Positions 1 to 8,811 of a stretch of 64,000 bases of DNA are shown here, one piece after another (within the stretch, counting starts at the first letter, position 1; each line of letters starts with the position of its first letter). The position numbers were made by a program, and so were the translations under genes. The notes below the pieces were generated by a model. That model did no database searches, was not told the DNA's origin, and saw nothing but the letters and a program-made list of their open reading frames with translations. Source of the stretch: SMWD01 sp964629475 (GTDB taxonomy: Bacteria; Pseudomonadota; Gammaproteobacteria; Steroidobacterales; GCA-2729495); the NCBI GenBank assembly GCA_964629475.1, contig CAZVQW010000003.1:1-64000 (forward strand), read 5' to 3'.

Positions 1-1178
1 GCCGAGTAACCGGCCGCCGCATAAAGCCGCTGCGCTTCGGCATCGCGTTCGGCCTGACTCCAACCGGCCCATTCAGGCACGACCTGTGTATAGCCTGTGA
101 CCGGCGGCACCCAGCCATAAGCCGGCAGCTCACCGGCATTGGTGATCCGACTCGTTATGATGTCACGATCGAGTGCCAGCGACAGTGCGCGGCGCAAATT
201 CGCATTGTCCCGGAACGGCTCACGCGTCACGTTGAAAATAAAATAGTAGCTGCCGAGATAAGGCGAAATGATCAATTGATCGGCGAGATTTTCACGGATC
301 CATTTTAGCTGCTGGTAAGGAATCTCTTCCGTGATATCGAGTTCATCGGCGCGATATCGCTTGAGCTCCGTATCCTGATTCTCGATCGGGTAGTAATAAA
401 CATTATCGATTGTCGTGTTCGCATTATCCCGGTAATGCTCATTGCGGATGAGCTTGATATGCGACTGAACAACCCATTCCTCGAGCTTATAAGCACCGTT
501 ACCGATCAGGCGACCTTCTCGTGCAAACTGGCCACCGTGTTGCTCAACCGACGCACGATGCACCGGGTAAGTCGTCGCATGATTCAGCAGCCCGGGCAGA
601 TAGGGTGTCGGTTCTTTCAGCCGAATGACCAGAGTGAACGCATCCGGTGCTTCTACGCCCAGTGTTGCCGGCAGTTTCTCACCGCTGATAATAGCCGACG
701 CATTCTCGATCGGTTCGAGGATGCTCGAATAGTGAGACAACGTGGCCGGATCAACGCTGCGACGCAGACCAAATACAAAGTCCTCGGCTGTGAGCGGATC
801 ACCATTGCTCCAGCGCGCATCGTCACGCAAAAAGAACGTGTAGACGCGGCCGTCCTCACTGATGTCCCAACGCTTCGCGACGCCGGGTATGACCGTTCCA
901 TCAGGAGCCTCGATCGTCAGCCCTTCAAAAAGATCGCGCAGAATGTTCGCCGATGGAACGCCTTCTGCCCGGTGCGGATCCAGGGTTTGTGGTTCCGTGC
1001 CGTTACCGACGTGCAATGTCTGGTCAGCCGCACGTTCTGTGCCCGACGGACCACCGATCTCTATCGGTGTCTCCGGCGAACCGGCCGGCTCACCACCGCA
1101 ACCGCCAAGCAGCACAGTGCTGATAACAATATAGACAAGGCGCAAGGCTGCCGCCGAAAAATTCCGTTGCTGCCGCAT
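1..1178 (-). CDS. Oligopeptide ABC transporter substrate-binding lipoprotein, 3' end cut by the window edge
   Basis: The minus-strand frame from ATG at 1178 stays open to base 1, so the C-terminal part lies outside the window. The N-terminus is a lipoprotein signal: a hydrophobic stretch ending in LLGGCGG, with the Cys as the probable lipidation site. The mature part has family 5 solute-binding (OppA/DppA) features: LHVGNGTEPQTLDPHRAEG, then DLFEGLT, then WSNGDPLTAEDFVFGLRR. It should bind peptides outside the inner membrane and deliver them to an Opp/Dpp permease. It begins 4 bp after the mnmG stop, so it is probably co-transcribed with mnmG. A second protein of the same family is encoded at 42990, with its own permease genes; none are visible beside this copy. 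Family assignment is confident, the exact substrate is not. Confidence 0.88.
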   Translation of the reverse strand, partial: MRQQRNFSAAALRLVYIVISTVLLGGCGGEPAGSPETPIEIGGPSGTERAADQTLHVGNGTEPQTLDPHRAEGVPSANILRDLFEGLTIEAPDGTVIPGVAKRWDISEDGRVYTFFLRDDARWSNGDPLTAEDFVFGLRRSVDPATLSHYSSILEPIENASAIISGEKLPATLGVEAPDAFTLVIRLKEPTPYLPGLLNHATTYPVHRASVEQHGGQFAREGRLIGNGAYKLEEWVVQSHIKLIRNEHYRDNANTTIDNVYYYPIENQDTELKRYRADELDITEEIPYQQLKWIRENLADQLIISPYLGSYYFIFNVTREPFRDNANLRRALSLALDRDIITSRITNAGELPAYGWVPPVTGYTQVVPEWAGWSQAERDAEAQRLYAAAGYS

Positions 1179-1182
1179 CCAA

Positions 1183-3081
1183 TCAGGCGCTCTTGAGTTG
1201 ACGCTTCTTGATATGCACGAGCAGCACCGCAATTGCGGCCGGCGTCATGCCCGAAATCCGTGACGCCTGACCAAGCGTCGCGGGACGTGTTGCAACGAGC
1301 TTCTGACGGATCTCGTTTGATAATCCTCGCACGCCGGCATAATCGAAATCATCGGGCAGCATGGTCTGTTCGTTGTTCCGTGCTCGGTCAATTTCCTGCT
1401 GTTGTCGTAAGACATAGCCACTGTAACGCGCCTCGATCTCGACCTGAGTTTCGATCTGTGCCGCCATCTCGGTCGACTCGGGAGATTCAATCTCCCGCGG
1501 CCCAACCACGGCGAACTGTGTCAGGGCATGGTAATCAAGTTCCGGTCTTTTCAGTAACTCAAGCGCTTTCTGTTCACGTTTCAGCGCCCCCCCCAGTGCT
1601 GCCTGCTCAGAATTACCGAGATCCTCGGGCCGGACGAGCGCTCCGGCCAGGCGCGCTGTTTCACGTTCGATTCGCTCGCGCTTGGTGGCGAAGAATTGCC
1701 AGCGTTCATCGTCAACCAGTCCGAGTTCCCGGCCCTTCTCAGTCAGGCGCAGGTCGGCATTGTCCTCGCGCAACAACAGTCGATACTCGGCACGGCTCGT
1801 GAACATCCGGTACGGTTCCTGCGTGCCACGCGTGATCAGGTCATCGACGAGTACGCCGATGTAAGCTTCGTGGCGCTGCGGGTACCAGGCAGATTGTTCT
1901 TTGGCCGCCAGAGCGGCATTGACTCCCGCCAGCAAACCCTGCGCGCCCGCTTCTTCGTAACCTGTCGTGCCATTGATCTGCCCGGCGAAGAACAGGCCAC
2001 CGATCGCGCGTGTCTCGAGCGTCGGGCGCAAATCGCGTGGATCGAAATAATCGTATTCGATTGCGTAGCCCGGCCGCGTGATCCGGGCTTTTTCAAATCC
2101 GGGAATCGTAGCGATGAATGCGAGTTGTGCGTCAAACGGCAGGCTCGTCGAAATCCCGTTCGGATAGAGTTCGGTTGATTCCAGTCCTTCGGGTTCAACG
2201 AAAATCTGGTGTGAATCCTTGTCTGCGAAGCGGGTAATCTTGTCTTCGATCGACGGGCAATAACGCGGTCCGACACCGTCGATAGCACCCGTAAACATCG
2301 GCGACCGGTCAAGTGCACCGCGAATGATATCGTGCGTCGCCGGCGTGGTTTTCGTCAGATGACAAGAGACCTGGCGCGGATGATCGGCCCGTCGGCCGAG
2401 AAAAGAAAAAACCGGCACCGGATCATCACCGGGTTGCTCTGTCAGGCCGGTGAAGTCGACGGTTCGCCCGTCGATGCGTGGCGGCGTGCCGGTCTTCAGG
2501 CGGCCGACGCGAAACGGCATTTCACGCAATCGATCAGCCAGGCGAATCGAGGCCGGATCGCCGGCCCGTCCACCGCTGTGGCTCGACTGGCCAACATGAA
2601 TCTGACCACCCAAAAATGTGCCGACCGTCAGTACGACGGTTGGCGCATGAAACTGAACGCCGAGCCGCGTGACGACACCGGTGACGCGACTTCCGTCGAG
2701 CAACAGATCATCGACACTCTGTTGGAACAGTGACAGGTTCGTTTCGGCATCGAGCAAGCGACGAATTACCTGGCGGTACAGCACGCGATCGGCCTGCGCG
2801 CGTGTCGCACGTACGGCCTGTCCCTTGCTCGCGTTCAGGATGCGGAAATGAATGCCGGCCTGATCAATAGCGCGGGCCATGAGGCCGCCGAGAGCATCGA
2901 TCTCACGGGTCAGGTGGCCCTTGCCGATGCCGCCGATAGCCGGATTACAACTCATCTGCCCGAGAGCATCGAGATTCTGCGACAGCAATAAAGTGCGCGC
3001 ACCGTGACGCGCGGCTGCCGCTGCGGCCTCCGTCCCGGCGTGTCCGCCGCCAACTACGATGACATCAAATTTCGTGTTCAC
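1183..3081 (-). CDS. mnmG: tRNA uridine-5-carboxymethylaminomethyl modification enzyme MnmG (GidA)
   Basis: MnmG works with MnmE to install the (carboxymethyl)aminomethyl group on the wobble uridine of several tRNAs, using FAD, NADH and methylene-tetrahydrofolate in the cytoplasm. The 632-residue product has the usual family length. It starts with the FAD dinucleotide-binding motif VVGGGHAGTEAA (about residues 9-20) and carries the family signature CNPAIGGIGKGHL near residue 46. It ends in a helical region rich in basic residues. The start is ATG at 3081. Its partner mnmE lies about 6 kb away at 8831. In many gammaproteobacteria rsmG, parA and parB follow mnmG; here a peptide-binding lipoprotein follows instead. 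Confidence 0.97.
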   Translation of the reverse strand: MNTKFDVIVVGGGHAGTEAAAAAARHGARTLLLSQNLDALGQMSCNPAIGGIGKGHLTREIDALGGLMARAIDQAGIHFRILNASKGQAVRATRAQADRVLYRQVIRRLLDAETNLSLFQQSVDDLLLDGSRVTGVVTRLGVQFHAPTVVLTVGTFLGGQIHVGQSSHSGGRAGDPASIRLADRLREMPFRVGRLKTGTPPRIDGRTVDFTGLTEQPGDDPVPVFSFLGRRADHPRQVSCHLTKTTPATHDIIRGALDRSPMFTGAIDGVGPRYCPSIEDKITRFADKDSHQIFVEPEGLESTELYPNGISTSLPFDAQLAFIATIPGFEKARITRPGYAIEYDYFDPRDLRPTLETRAIGGLFFAGQINGTTGYEEAGAQGLLAGVNAALAAKEQSAWYPQRHEAYIGVLVDDLITRGTQEPYRMFTSRAEYRLLLREDNADLRLTEKGRELGLVDDERWQFFATKRERIERETARLAGALVRPEDLGNSEQAALGGALKREQKALELLKRPELDYHALTQFAVVGPREIESPESTEMAAQIETQVEIEARYSGYVLRQQQEIDRARNNEQTMLPDDFDYAGVRGLSNEIRQKLVATRPATLGQASRISGMTPAAIAVLLVHIKKRQLKSA

Positions 3082-3261
3082 ATCTTTGCAGCCATAGCCG
3101 ACCTGGTTTCAGCGGCGGCCATTCTACCGCAGGCCGGGCAAACCGGTGCCTGATCCCATAATTTAACTTAATCCAGCCACCGCCTCAGTGGGAGTTGAGT
3201 CACGGATTTGCCCGGGTTGATTTGACATCATGCAGACTCTTTCCCAACCGGTTCAGCCGAC

Positions 3262-4458
3262 GTGAGCACAGCGCCCGATCTATCTACGGCTGCCGACAGC
3301 CCGCCAGATAACGGCCGGCTACAGGGCAGCCTATTGACCGCAGCATCGCCGAGCGAAGATTTCCGTCTCGCCCTGGCAATCTACATCGGTTGGTCAATCC
3401 TCGCCTGGCTCAGCCACATCGCGGGTACAGTGGCAATCACCTCGCAAACGGCAACCATCCTGCTGTTAGGTATCGGTACGACGAATGCTTTGTTCTTTAT
3501 GATTTCCCGCAGCAACCTCCTGCATCGGCCCCCGACTGATACGCTGGCACTCGCACAAGCCGTTGTCGGTATCGCATGGACAACGCTGTTTGCTGCCATG
3601 AGTGTGGGCAATGGCGAACTGATCATCGGCCTCTATGCATCGATCGTACTCTTCGCGATTCTGCGCGTAAGCCACAATGCTCTGACCCAGCTGGCCGTCT
3701 TTGCCCTGATCAGCTATACGATCATCTCCATCATCAAGACGCTGTCGACTGATACACCACCACTAAGCCCCGCAACCCTGGTGCAGGTATTGATCTTCGC
3801 CGCCGTCATGTTGTGCGTGATAATTGCCGGGCGATATGTGTACCGGCAACATGGCCGGCTTAAGGCTGAGTTTTCACAGCTGCAGAAAAAGTCTAACGGT
3901 GAGCCTCCCGCTATCGACACGAATTCAGTGGGTCGCCGCTACATACTCGATCTGCTTGCACGCGAAAAGGGACGTACAGATCGCTCGAATGTACCGTTTT
4001 GTGTCTGCGTCTTTAATGCCGATCACGTTGAAAAATCCGCTGACAGCATGCATGACCATCGCAAAAGGGCGACGATGAAGACCGTCGAAGCCATCATGCG
4101 AGAAGAATTGCGTGCCATGGATTCATTGAACGCTACCGGTTTCCACGAATGTTTCGGACCATATAGCGATAAGGAATATATCGCGATCCTGCCGCAAACC
4201 AATCTGCACGGCGCGCAACGATCTGTTGAGCGCACCCTGGCTGCCGTCGCCACTCAATACGATGCCACCGACAACAACGTTCGACTGTACGGAGGAATCG
4301 CCGAATACCAGCGAGGTGAGGCAATTTCTGACCTGCTCGCACGAGCAGAAGACGCCCTTGGCAGGGCACGTGCATCAGGCATCAGCCGCGTATGCCATAG
4401 CGAACAACCCGCTGCGCATTACGCAGATGTTGTCCGGCTTGAAACCCGGCGAACATAA
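3262..4458 (+). CDS. Membrane protein with a degenerate GGDEF-type domain
   Basis: A 398-residue protein. Residues about 35-195 hold roughly six hydrophobic segments. A cytoplasmic domain follows with the outline of a diguanylate cyclase: a FNADHVE strand where the metal-binding Asp of GGDEF domains sits (about 251-257), the strand YSDKEYIAILPQ (about 301-312) where GGDEFxxLLP would be, and ALGRARASGISRV near 365, matching the usual ALYxAKxxGRNRV. The signature GGDEF itself reads SDKEY, so the active-site glycines are gone. By sequence it is probably not an active c-di-GMP synthase; a receptor or structural role is possible. The start used is GTG at 3262, with no strong ribosome-binding site visible, so the true start could be further in. 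It ends just before a hairpin terminator. Confidence 0.7.
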   Translation: MSTAPDLSTAADSPPDNGRLQGSLLTAASPSEDFRLALAIYIGWSILAWLSHIAGTVAITSQTATILLLGIGTTNALFFMISRSNLLHRPPTDTLALAQAVVGIAWTTLFAAMSVGNGELIIGLYASIVLFAILRVSHNALTQLAVFALISYTIISIIKTLSTDTPPLSPATLVQVLIFAAVMLCVIIAGRYVYRQHGRLKAEFSQLQKKSNGEPPAIDTNSVGRRYILDLLAREKGRTDRSNVPFCVCVFNADHVEKSADSMHDHRKRATMKTVEAIMREELRAMDSLNATGFHECFGPYSDKEYIAILPQTNLHGAQRSVERTLAAVATQYDATDNNVRLYGGIAEYQRGEAISDLLARAEDALGRARASGISRVCHSEQPAAHYADVVRLETRRT

Positions 4459-4466
4459 ATAAAAAA

Positions 4467-4496
4467 GCCGGGCAGACTGATTACAGTCTGCCCGGC
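4467..4496. terminator. Bidirectional intrinsic terminator
   Basis: A 12-bp perfect stem, GCCGGGCAGACT (4467-4478) and its complement (4485-4496), encloses a 6-base loop. It is preceded by six A residues (a U-tract on the minus strand) and followed by TTGTTCTT on the plus strand. It lies between the convergent genes ending at 4458 and 4535 and can serve both. Confidence 0.88.
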
Positions 4497-4534
4497 TTGT
4501 TCTTCGACAAACCCGAATCCGACGGGTTGTTAGT

Positions 4535-5497
4535 TCAGCTACCTACTTTTGATGTCAGTCGTGCCAGACGCCCGGTTGACAGGCTCTCTTCGATGGACTG
4601 AACGACCCAGTCGTTCAGATTATCGTCCGGGAGGATCGCTTCGGGCTCGTTATACAGCACGTCATCCGGTCGAATTGACTGCCGCCCGGCTTCACCGATG
4701 ATGTCCCGCTGAAACATGTAGTCATAGGCGACATAAACCGAAATCAGGACATTCTTTTGCTTCTCTTCGAGAATCTGGTTAATGGCCTGTTTCGTCGGCT
4801 CGATTGAATAGTTCACCAGGTGGCCACTCCACGCCGAGTTAACGATATCTATATCGAGATTCTCTTTTAGATGAGTGCCCAGTTCAGCCATGAGTTCTTC
4901 CCATTGCTGATTAAAGCCGGCATCGCCATAAGCCGCAAGCGTCACGCCAACTTCGCTTCCGTCGATACCATCGGCATCAAGCAAAGACTTGGTTCGGCGC
5001 AGGATGTTGACCTTCAGGAACTCCGTCGCATCGATTGTCTCCAGCAGTGTTACTCGAGCACGTGGACGATAGACCGGCACACCTTCCTTGGGCAGGGACT
5101 CAAGTACGTCCTTGTCGTTCTTCAAACCAAGTCCGTTCGGCAAATCAGAATTTGTATGACCGCCTACCGTCAGGAACAGCGGTAGCGCGATGACTTCATC
5201 ATAACCTTCGTCGTCGAATGCCTTCATCTGCGTCGCAAGTGATGGCTCGGTGTATTCATTGAACGCTGTTTTTACGCCTGCGACATTCGGCAATGCCAGC
5301 AATTTGTCATCAACAACCTTTTCAACATCCACAAGCATGTCACGCCAGGCTTTCTGTTCAGACCCGTGATTGATGAGCAGCACGCCGATCTTCAGTTCAT
5401 CGTCTGCGCTTGCCGCCGGCTCCGTCGATTGACCGCAACCAGTCAGCAACAACGTCATCGACGCAATCGCAATCACTACACTCCATAACTTATACAT
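4535..5497 (-). CDS. CbiX/sirohydrochlorin-chelatase-like lipoprotein (copy with both N-domain His)
   Basis: A 320-residue protein starting at ATG 5497, 6-7 bases after an AGAGGAGAG ribosome-binding site. A signal sequence ends in LLLTGCGQ, so a mature lipoprotein is expected. The rest looks like two tandem class II chelatase (CbiX) half-domains. The first has IGVLLINHGSEQ and, further on, ALPLFLTVGGHTNSDLP, which supply the two His residues normally used for metal in CbiX. The second repeats the fold (VTLAAYGDAGFNQQW) with Tyr in place of the first His. CbiX enzymes are normally cytoplasmic and insert Co or Fe into sirohydrochlorin; an exported, lipid-anchored form is unusual, so catalysis should not be assumed. 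It is the last gene of an operon with a NosR-like protein and a second CbiX-like lipoprotein. Confidence 0.78.
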   Translation of the reverse strand: MYKLWSVVIAIASMTLLLTGCGQSTEPAASADDELKIGVLLINHGSEQKAWRDMLVDVEKVVDDKLLALPNVAGVKTAFNEYTEPSLATQMKAFDDEGYDEVIALPLFLTVGGHTNSDLPNGLGLKNDKDVLESLPKEGVPVYRPRARVTLLETIDATEFLKVNILRRTKSLLDADGIDGSEVGVTLAAYGDAGFNQQWEELMAELGTHLKENLDIDIVNSAWSGHLVNYSIEPTKQAINQILEEKQKNVLISVYVAYDYMFQRDIIGEAGRQSIRPDDVLYNEPEAILPDDNLNDWVVQSIEESLSTGRLARLTSKVGS

Positions 5498-5526
5498 AGC
5501 TCTCTCCTCTAAAATGACCGGACGAC

Positions 5527-6978
5527 TCATGCCCCGGCTAGTTGTTCGACAGCGGCTGGTCCGGAATGTCCAGTAGCCGGGATTCCCTGTTTCACCGCAT
5601 TCGATTTTGCCATTAATGCGATCCCGTCGAGGACTGCGCCAGTCGGACACAGCATGCGGCACCACAACATCGGGTAGTACGCAGAGATCAGTACGGCCGC
5701 GAGCGACAGCCAGAACCACTGCGATTCCAGAATTTCCAGGCCAAACAGGTCCGGGAATAATTCATAGCTGCCCCAGTCCGGCAGTCCGCTGAAGATACCG
5801 GCGAGCAGCGTTATCGTAATCGCCCAGCGAATCGCATCCATGATCCGGTTGGAGACCTTCAGCTTGCCGTGCCACGGGAAATAACGAACCAGCAGTCGCT
5901 GCACGTTGCCGTATGGACAGATATAGCGACAATAGGTATTGGAGTCCCAGATCGCACTGAGCAGTACAAACGCCGCATAGATGGCGAGAATATAAGACCA
6001 GGTGATCCCAAGGAACGGCTGCGTGAACGTCGCGTAGGTAAACGAATTGTTCTGAAAAAATCCAAGATAGGCAATCGTCACGATACCGAACGCCAGACTC
6101 CATTTTGGCGAGCGCCGGTTAATTCGCGAAAAGGCGAGAACAAACAACACGACAATCAATGCCGCATCGATGACCCACGTGCTCGGCAAAACCGGTATGG
6201 TCTCGAACCCGGCCGGGTTCGTGTCGATATAAATCTCCAGCGGAGATTCGCGCGCAATGCTCACCAGATCACTGACACTGCGGGCAATACCCTCGGTCGT
6301 CAGTGATGCGCCGCTGACGATATCGACTTCATACATTTTGTCGTCGAGCGGAATACCCTGGAATCGCTCGTAGAACCCGTCTTTCTCGATATCAGTCAGA
6401 TAACTGGTCGTCTCCATTGAGAACACATGCGTGACAGCCCGGATCTTGCCGTCTGCACCGACGACCATACCGATATCGATCGGACCGGCATAACCTTTGA
6501 TCCGCTTGTTCAGGCCCGTATTCTGGAAATAGAGCTGTTCAACCCGGCCGTTGGCATCCCGTTCCTCGGCATAGTACAGATCGAGCGCGGTCTTGAGAGT
6601 TACACCGTCCGGATTTTTGGCCAGGTGCTTTGCATTTTCCAGTACCTGTTCGGCGACTTCTTCCGACAGGCCCGGATTAGTCCGCGCATCACCGATGATT
6701 CCATAGTTAGGCCGTGGTGCTTCTCTGGCGGTCATGACGTGAAAGTAAGGATCTCGCTCCGTTTCCCCCACCACACCGAATTTTGGCGGAACAAACTCGT
6801 CACCGACGCGGACCGGCGTCATAAACCCGGTTACAAATTCTTCGAATTCAAACACCGGCGGTCGTTCCTGCAAAGGGCCGTTAATCCAGAAGAAAATGAA
6901 CGCAGCCACTGCAACAGCAGTCAAGCCGACCTTCTTCACCGGGAACGCTAAGCTATTAGAGTTGGTACTCATAATCAT
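5527..6978 (-). CDS. NosR-like membrane protein: FMN-binding domain plus CxxxCP iron-sulfur/electron-transfer segment
   Basis: A 483-residue protein beginning with a single membrane anchor (about residues 15-32). A periplasmic FMN-binding domain follows, with the flavinylation-type motif SGASLTT at about 222-228; in RnfG/NosR relatives a Thr here is covalently linked to FMN by ApbE. After residue 265 come about five membrane segments containing two CxxxCP motifs, YCRYICPYG (Cys 350, 354) and WCRMLCPTG (Cys 440, 444), as in NosR/NapH. The CxxCxxCxxxCP ferredoxin domains of full NosR are absent. It probably moves electrons between the quinone pool or cytoplasm and a periplasmic partner. The start could be either ATG of the first three codons. 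It lies 47 bp after one CbiX-like lipoprotein gene and 29 bp before the other, implying one operon. No apbE is present in the window. Confidence 0.82.
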   Translation of the reverse strand: MIMSTNSNSLAFPVKKVGLTAVAVAAFIFFWINGPLQERPPVFEFEEFVTGFMTPVRVGDEFVPPKFGVVGETERDPYFHVMTAREAPRPNYGIIGDARTNPGLSEEVAEQVLENAKHLAKNPDGVTLKTALDLYYAEERDANGRVEQLYFQNTGLNKRIKGYAGPIDIGMVVGADGKIRAVTHVFSMETTSYLTDIEKDGFYERFQGIPLDDKMYEVDIVSGASLTTEGIARSVSDLVSIARESPLEIYIDTNPAGFETIPVLPSTWVIDAALIVVLFVLAFSRINRRSPKWSLAFGIVTIAYLGFFQNNSFTYATFTQPFLGITWSYILAIYAAFVLLSAIWDSNTYCRYICPYGNVQRLLVRYFPWHGKLKVSNRIMDAIRWAITITLLAGIFSGLPDWGSYELFPDLFGLEILESQWFWLSLAAVLISAYYPMLWCRMLCPTGAVLDGIALMAKSNAVKQGIPATGHSGPAAVEQLAGA

Positions 6979-7025
6979 TCCGACAATGTTTCAATCCTGA
7001 AATTGCAGCCCTTAGACAACTTAAA

Positions 7026-7997
7026 TCAGAGATCACTGGGCACAATGACCTCACCGACAATATCTGCCCCGGCCTGGTTAATGCGCTCTACGCCTTCCCT
7101 GACAACCTTGACGATGTATTCATTCACCTTGGGGTCCGGGAGAACGGAATCGGGCTGATAACGCAGCCGCGATGATGTGGGCACCGCGTTGACAGCAGCC
7201 TCGATGGTGTTGATCTGCATCATTTCGTCAATGCCCAGCAAGACCGGTACAACGAGTACTTCTTCCTCGAGATCGAGTATCTCGTGAATGGCCTTGACCA
7301 CCGGTTCCCCCGAGTAATCGACCAGATCACCGGCAAACGCATAACCGACGGTATCGATTTCACTTTTGATTTTCAGGTAGCGTCCAAGGCCTTCCATAAT
7401 CTCCTGCATTTGCTGACCATATGCCTGGTCGCCGTAGCCAACCAGCAGAACGCCCATGTCATCACCGCTGTCCTCGCCCTGCAAAGCCAGAACCCGGCGC
7501 AGAATATTTTTCTTCAGTGCGCCACCCTCATCCAGAGCCGGCGTCACGCTGATGCGCGCTAATGGGAAATACACCTCAAAACCTTCTTTTTCGAGCTGCT
7601 TCATTTGTCCGGCATCCGATCGCACACCGACCAGGTATTGCATGTAAGCGTTTGCCCGTGTCGATTCGACCGCAATCATCACCGGTACGACGATCACCTC
7701 GTCATAACCCGCCTCATCGTAGGCGCGCATTTGACTGGCGATATTCGGTTTCGCCAGGTCAATATAAGCCAGCCGAACGTCCTTAATAGACTCGATGCCG
7801 AGAATTTCCTCACGCACCTCTGCAGCCAGCGTTTCGACCTGACCGATCCATTGTGCTGAATCCGATCCATGCGCAACGAGCAATACACCGATGCTGGTAT
7901 CCGACGGATCGACCGGCGCAGGCCCGCTGTCACAAGCCGTCAACAATGTTGCGCTTAAGATCCCGGTCAACACCAGGCCGTAGATTGTTCTGATCAA
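7026..7997 (-). CDS. CbiX-like lipoprotein, paralogue lacking one metal-type His
   Basis: A 323-residue paralogue of the lipoprotein at 4535: compare IASQMRAYDEAGYDEVIVVP here with LATQMKAFDDEGYDEVIALP there. I use TTG at 7997 because it follows AGGGAG at a normal distance and directly precedes a lipoprotein signal ending in LLTACDSG; an upstream ATG at 8051 would add 18 residues. The first half-domain keeps LLVAHGSD, but the stretch holding the second His in the other copy reads VPVMIAVESTRANAY, so that His is missing. The second half (LLVGYGDQAYGQQM) also lacks the His. This suggests divergence toward binding or scaffolding rather than chelatase activity. It is the first gene of the operon, and the 400-bp region upstream should contain its promoter. 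Confidence 0.75.
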   Translation of the reverse strand: MIRTIYGLVLTGILSATLLTACDSGPAPVDPSDTSIGVLLVAHGSDSAQWIGQVETLAAEVREEILGIESIKDVRLAYIDLAKPNIASQMRAYDEAGYDEVIVVPVMIAVESTRANAYMQYLVGVRSDAGQMKQLEKEGFEVYFPLARISVTPALDEGGALKKNILRRVLALQGEDSGDDMGVLLVGYGDQAYGQQMQEIMEGLGRYLKIKSEIDTVGYAFAGDLVDYSGEPVVKAIHEILDLEEEVLVVPVLLGIDEMMQINTIEAAVNAVPTSSRLRYQPDSVLPDPKVNEYIVKVVREGVERINQAGADIVGEVIVPSDL

Positions 7998-8400
7998 TTT
8001 CTTCTCCCTAACTAGCTGGATAATCAGCAAAGAAATGCCGCTGAACGACACATCATCAGTTTTGCCGAATTTTCGGTGTAATCGCCGATTCGATCTTATA
8101 ATTTACGCGAAATCGCAGCGAGAATTTCTTCTGCTAATGCGATTTGTCCGTCTATTGGCTATTTCACAGTCTGCCACTGTAGCAGAACAAAACAGGCGAA
8201 ACCTCGTCCGAAAGTAACAGTATGTAACAAATTGTTCCAAATTCACCCCGCCCCTACCCGTAGCGTTTGCGCTGCGGCATCATGTCGGCGGACAGAGTCG
8301 TGCGATCATCGCACGCGGTGATACCAATATGATAGATTGGTAATATTGTTAAATTCCAGTGTGTCTACATACTGTGCAACCATCAGGTAGGGAAAGTTCA
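7998..8400. promoter_or_regulatory. Divergent intergenic region with two operator-like palindromes
   Basis: This 403-bp gap separates the CbiX/NosR-like operon (minus) from the small membrane protein gene at 8401 (plus), so it must hold promoters in both directions. Two short inverted repeats lie side by side on the 8401 side: CGTGCGATCATCGCACG (8299-8315, 8-bp arms around one base) and TACCAAT-N7-ATTGGTA (8322-8342). Either could be an operator or an RNA hairpin. No confident -35/-10 pair can be named by eye, and no open frame here looks like a gene. Confidence 0.4.
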
Positions 8401-8811
8401 ATGACGACAATCGCAATTCGCATCGCAGTACTGAGTGCCGCAATGGCTGTGTATATGGGCTATGCCTTTCGCGGTATCGAATATGACGCAATGGAAACAG
8501 GGCCCGCATTGTTGGGCTATTTTCTCAGCTTCACCATATTGACGATTATTGCCGTACCACTGTACAAACTGAAAAGTCACCCGGATGAAAAGACACTCAC
8601 CGCTTTCGCATTCCGCTTCTGGGCGGTTACTGCCACAATCGTAACGATTGCCCTGCTGGTCTACGCCTCAACGGATGTCGCTTCAGCCGGGAAGTATCGC
8701 GACAACATAATCATCGGTGGGATCATTATGGCTGTGATGGTCGTTGCTCTGAATTATGCTCTGATTTATGCCAGTCAGTTTCTCATGACGAAGCGACAAC
8801 GGGCCGGGTAG
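8401..8811 (+). CDS. Small membrane protein of unknown function, four predicted membrane segments
   Basis: A 136-residue hydrophobic protein. ATG at 8401 is chosen because AGGTAGGGA lies just upstream; an earlier in-frame ATG at 8359 would add 14 polar residues before the first membrane helix. Hydrophobic segments lie at about 5-25, 38-55, 75-95 and 105-128, with short charged loops (KLKSHPDEK between the second and third) and a basic C-terminus (TKRQRAG). No enzyme or transporter motif is recognised. Its stop codon TAG is formed by the GTAGGAG end of a REP-like inverted repeat shared with the convergent mnmE gene. Confidence 0.7.
   Translation: MTTIAIRIAVLSAAMAVYMGYAFRGIEYDAMETGPALLGYFLSFTILTIIAVPLYKLKSHPDEKTLTAFAFRFWAVTATIVTIALLVYASTDVASAGKYRDNIIIGGIIMAVMVVALNYALIYASQFLMTKRQRAG

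Noticed and set aside
435..1196. A 253-codon plus-strand open frame over the peptide-binding gene
   Set aside because: It is antisense to a convincing lipoprotein frame, has no family features and is rich in Arg/Cys/Gln as shadow frames of GC-rich genes are.
3216..3236. FNR-type box near TTGATTTGACATCA
   Set aside because: The spacing does not match TTGAT-N4-ATCAA and the second half is incomplete.
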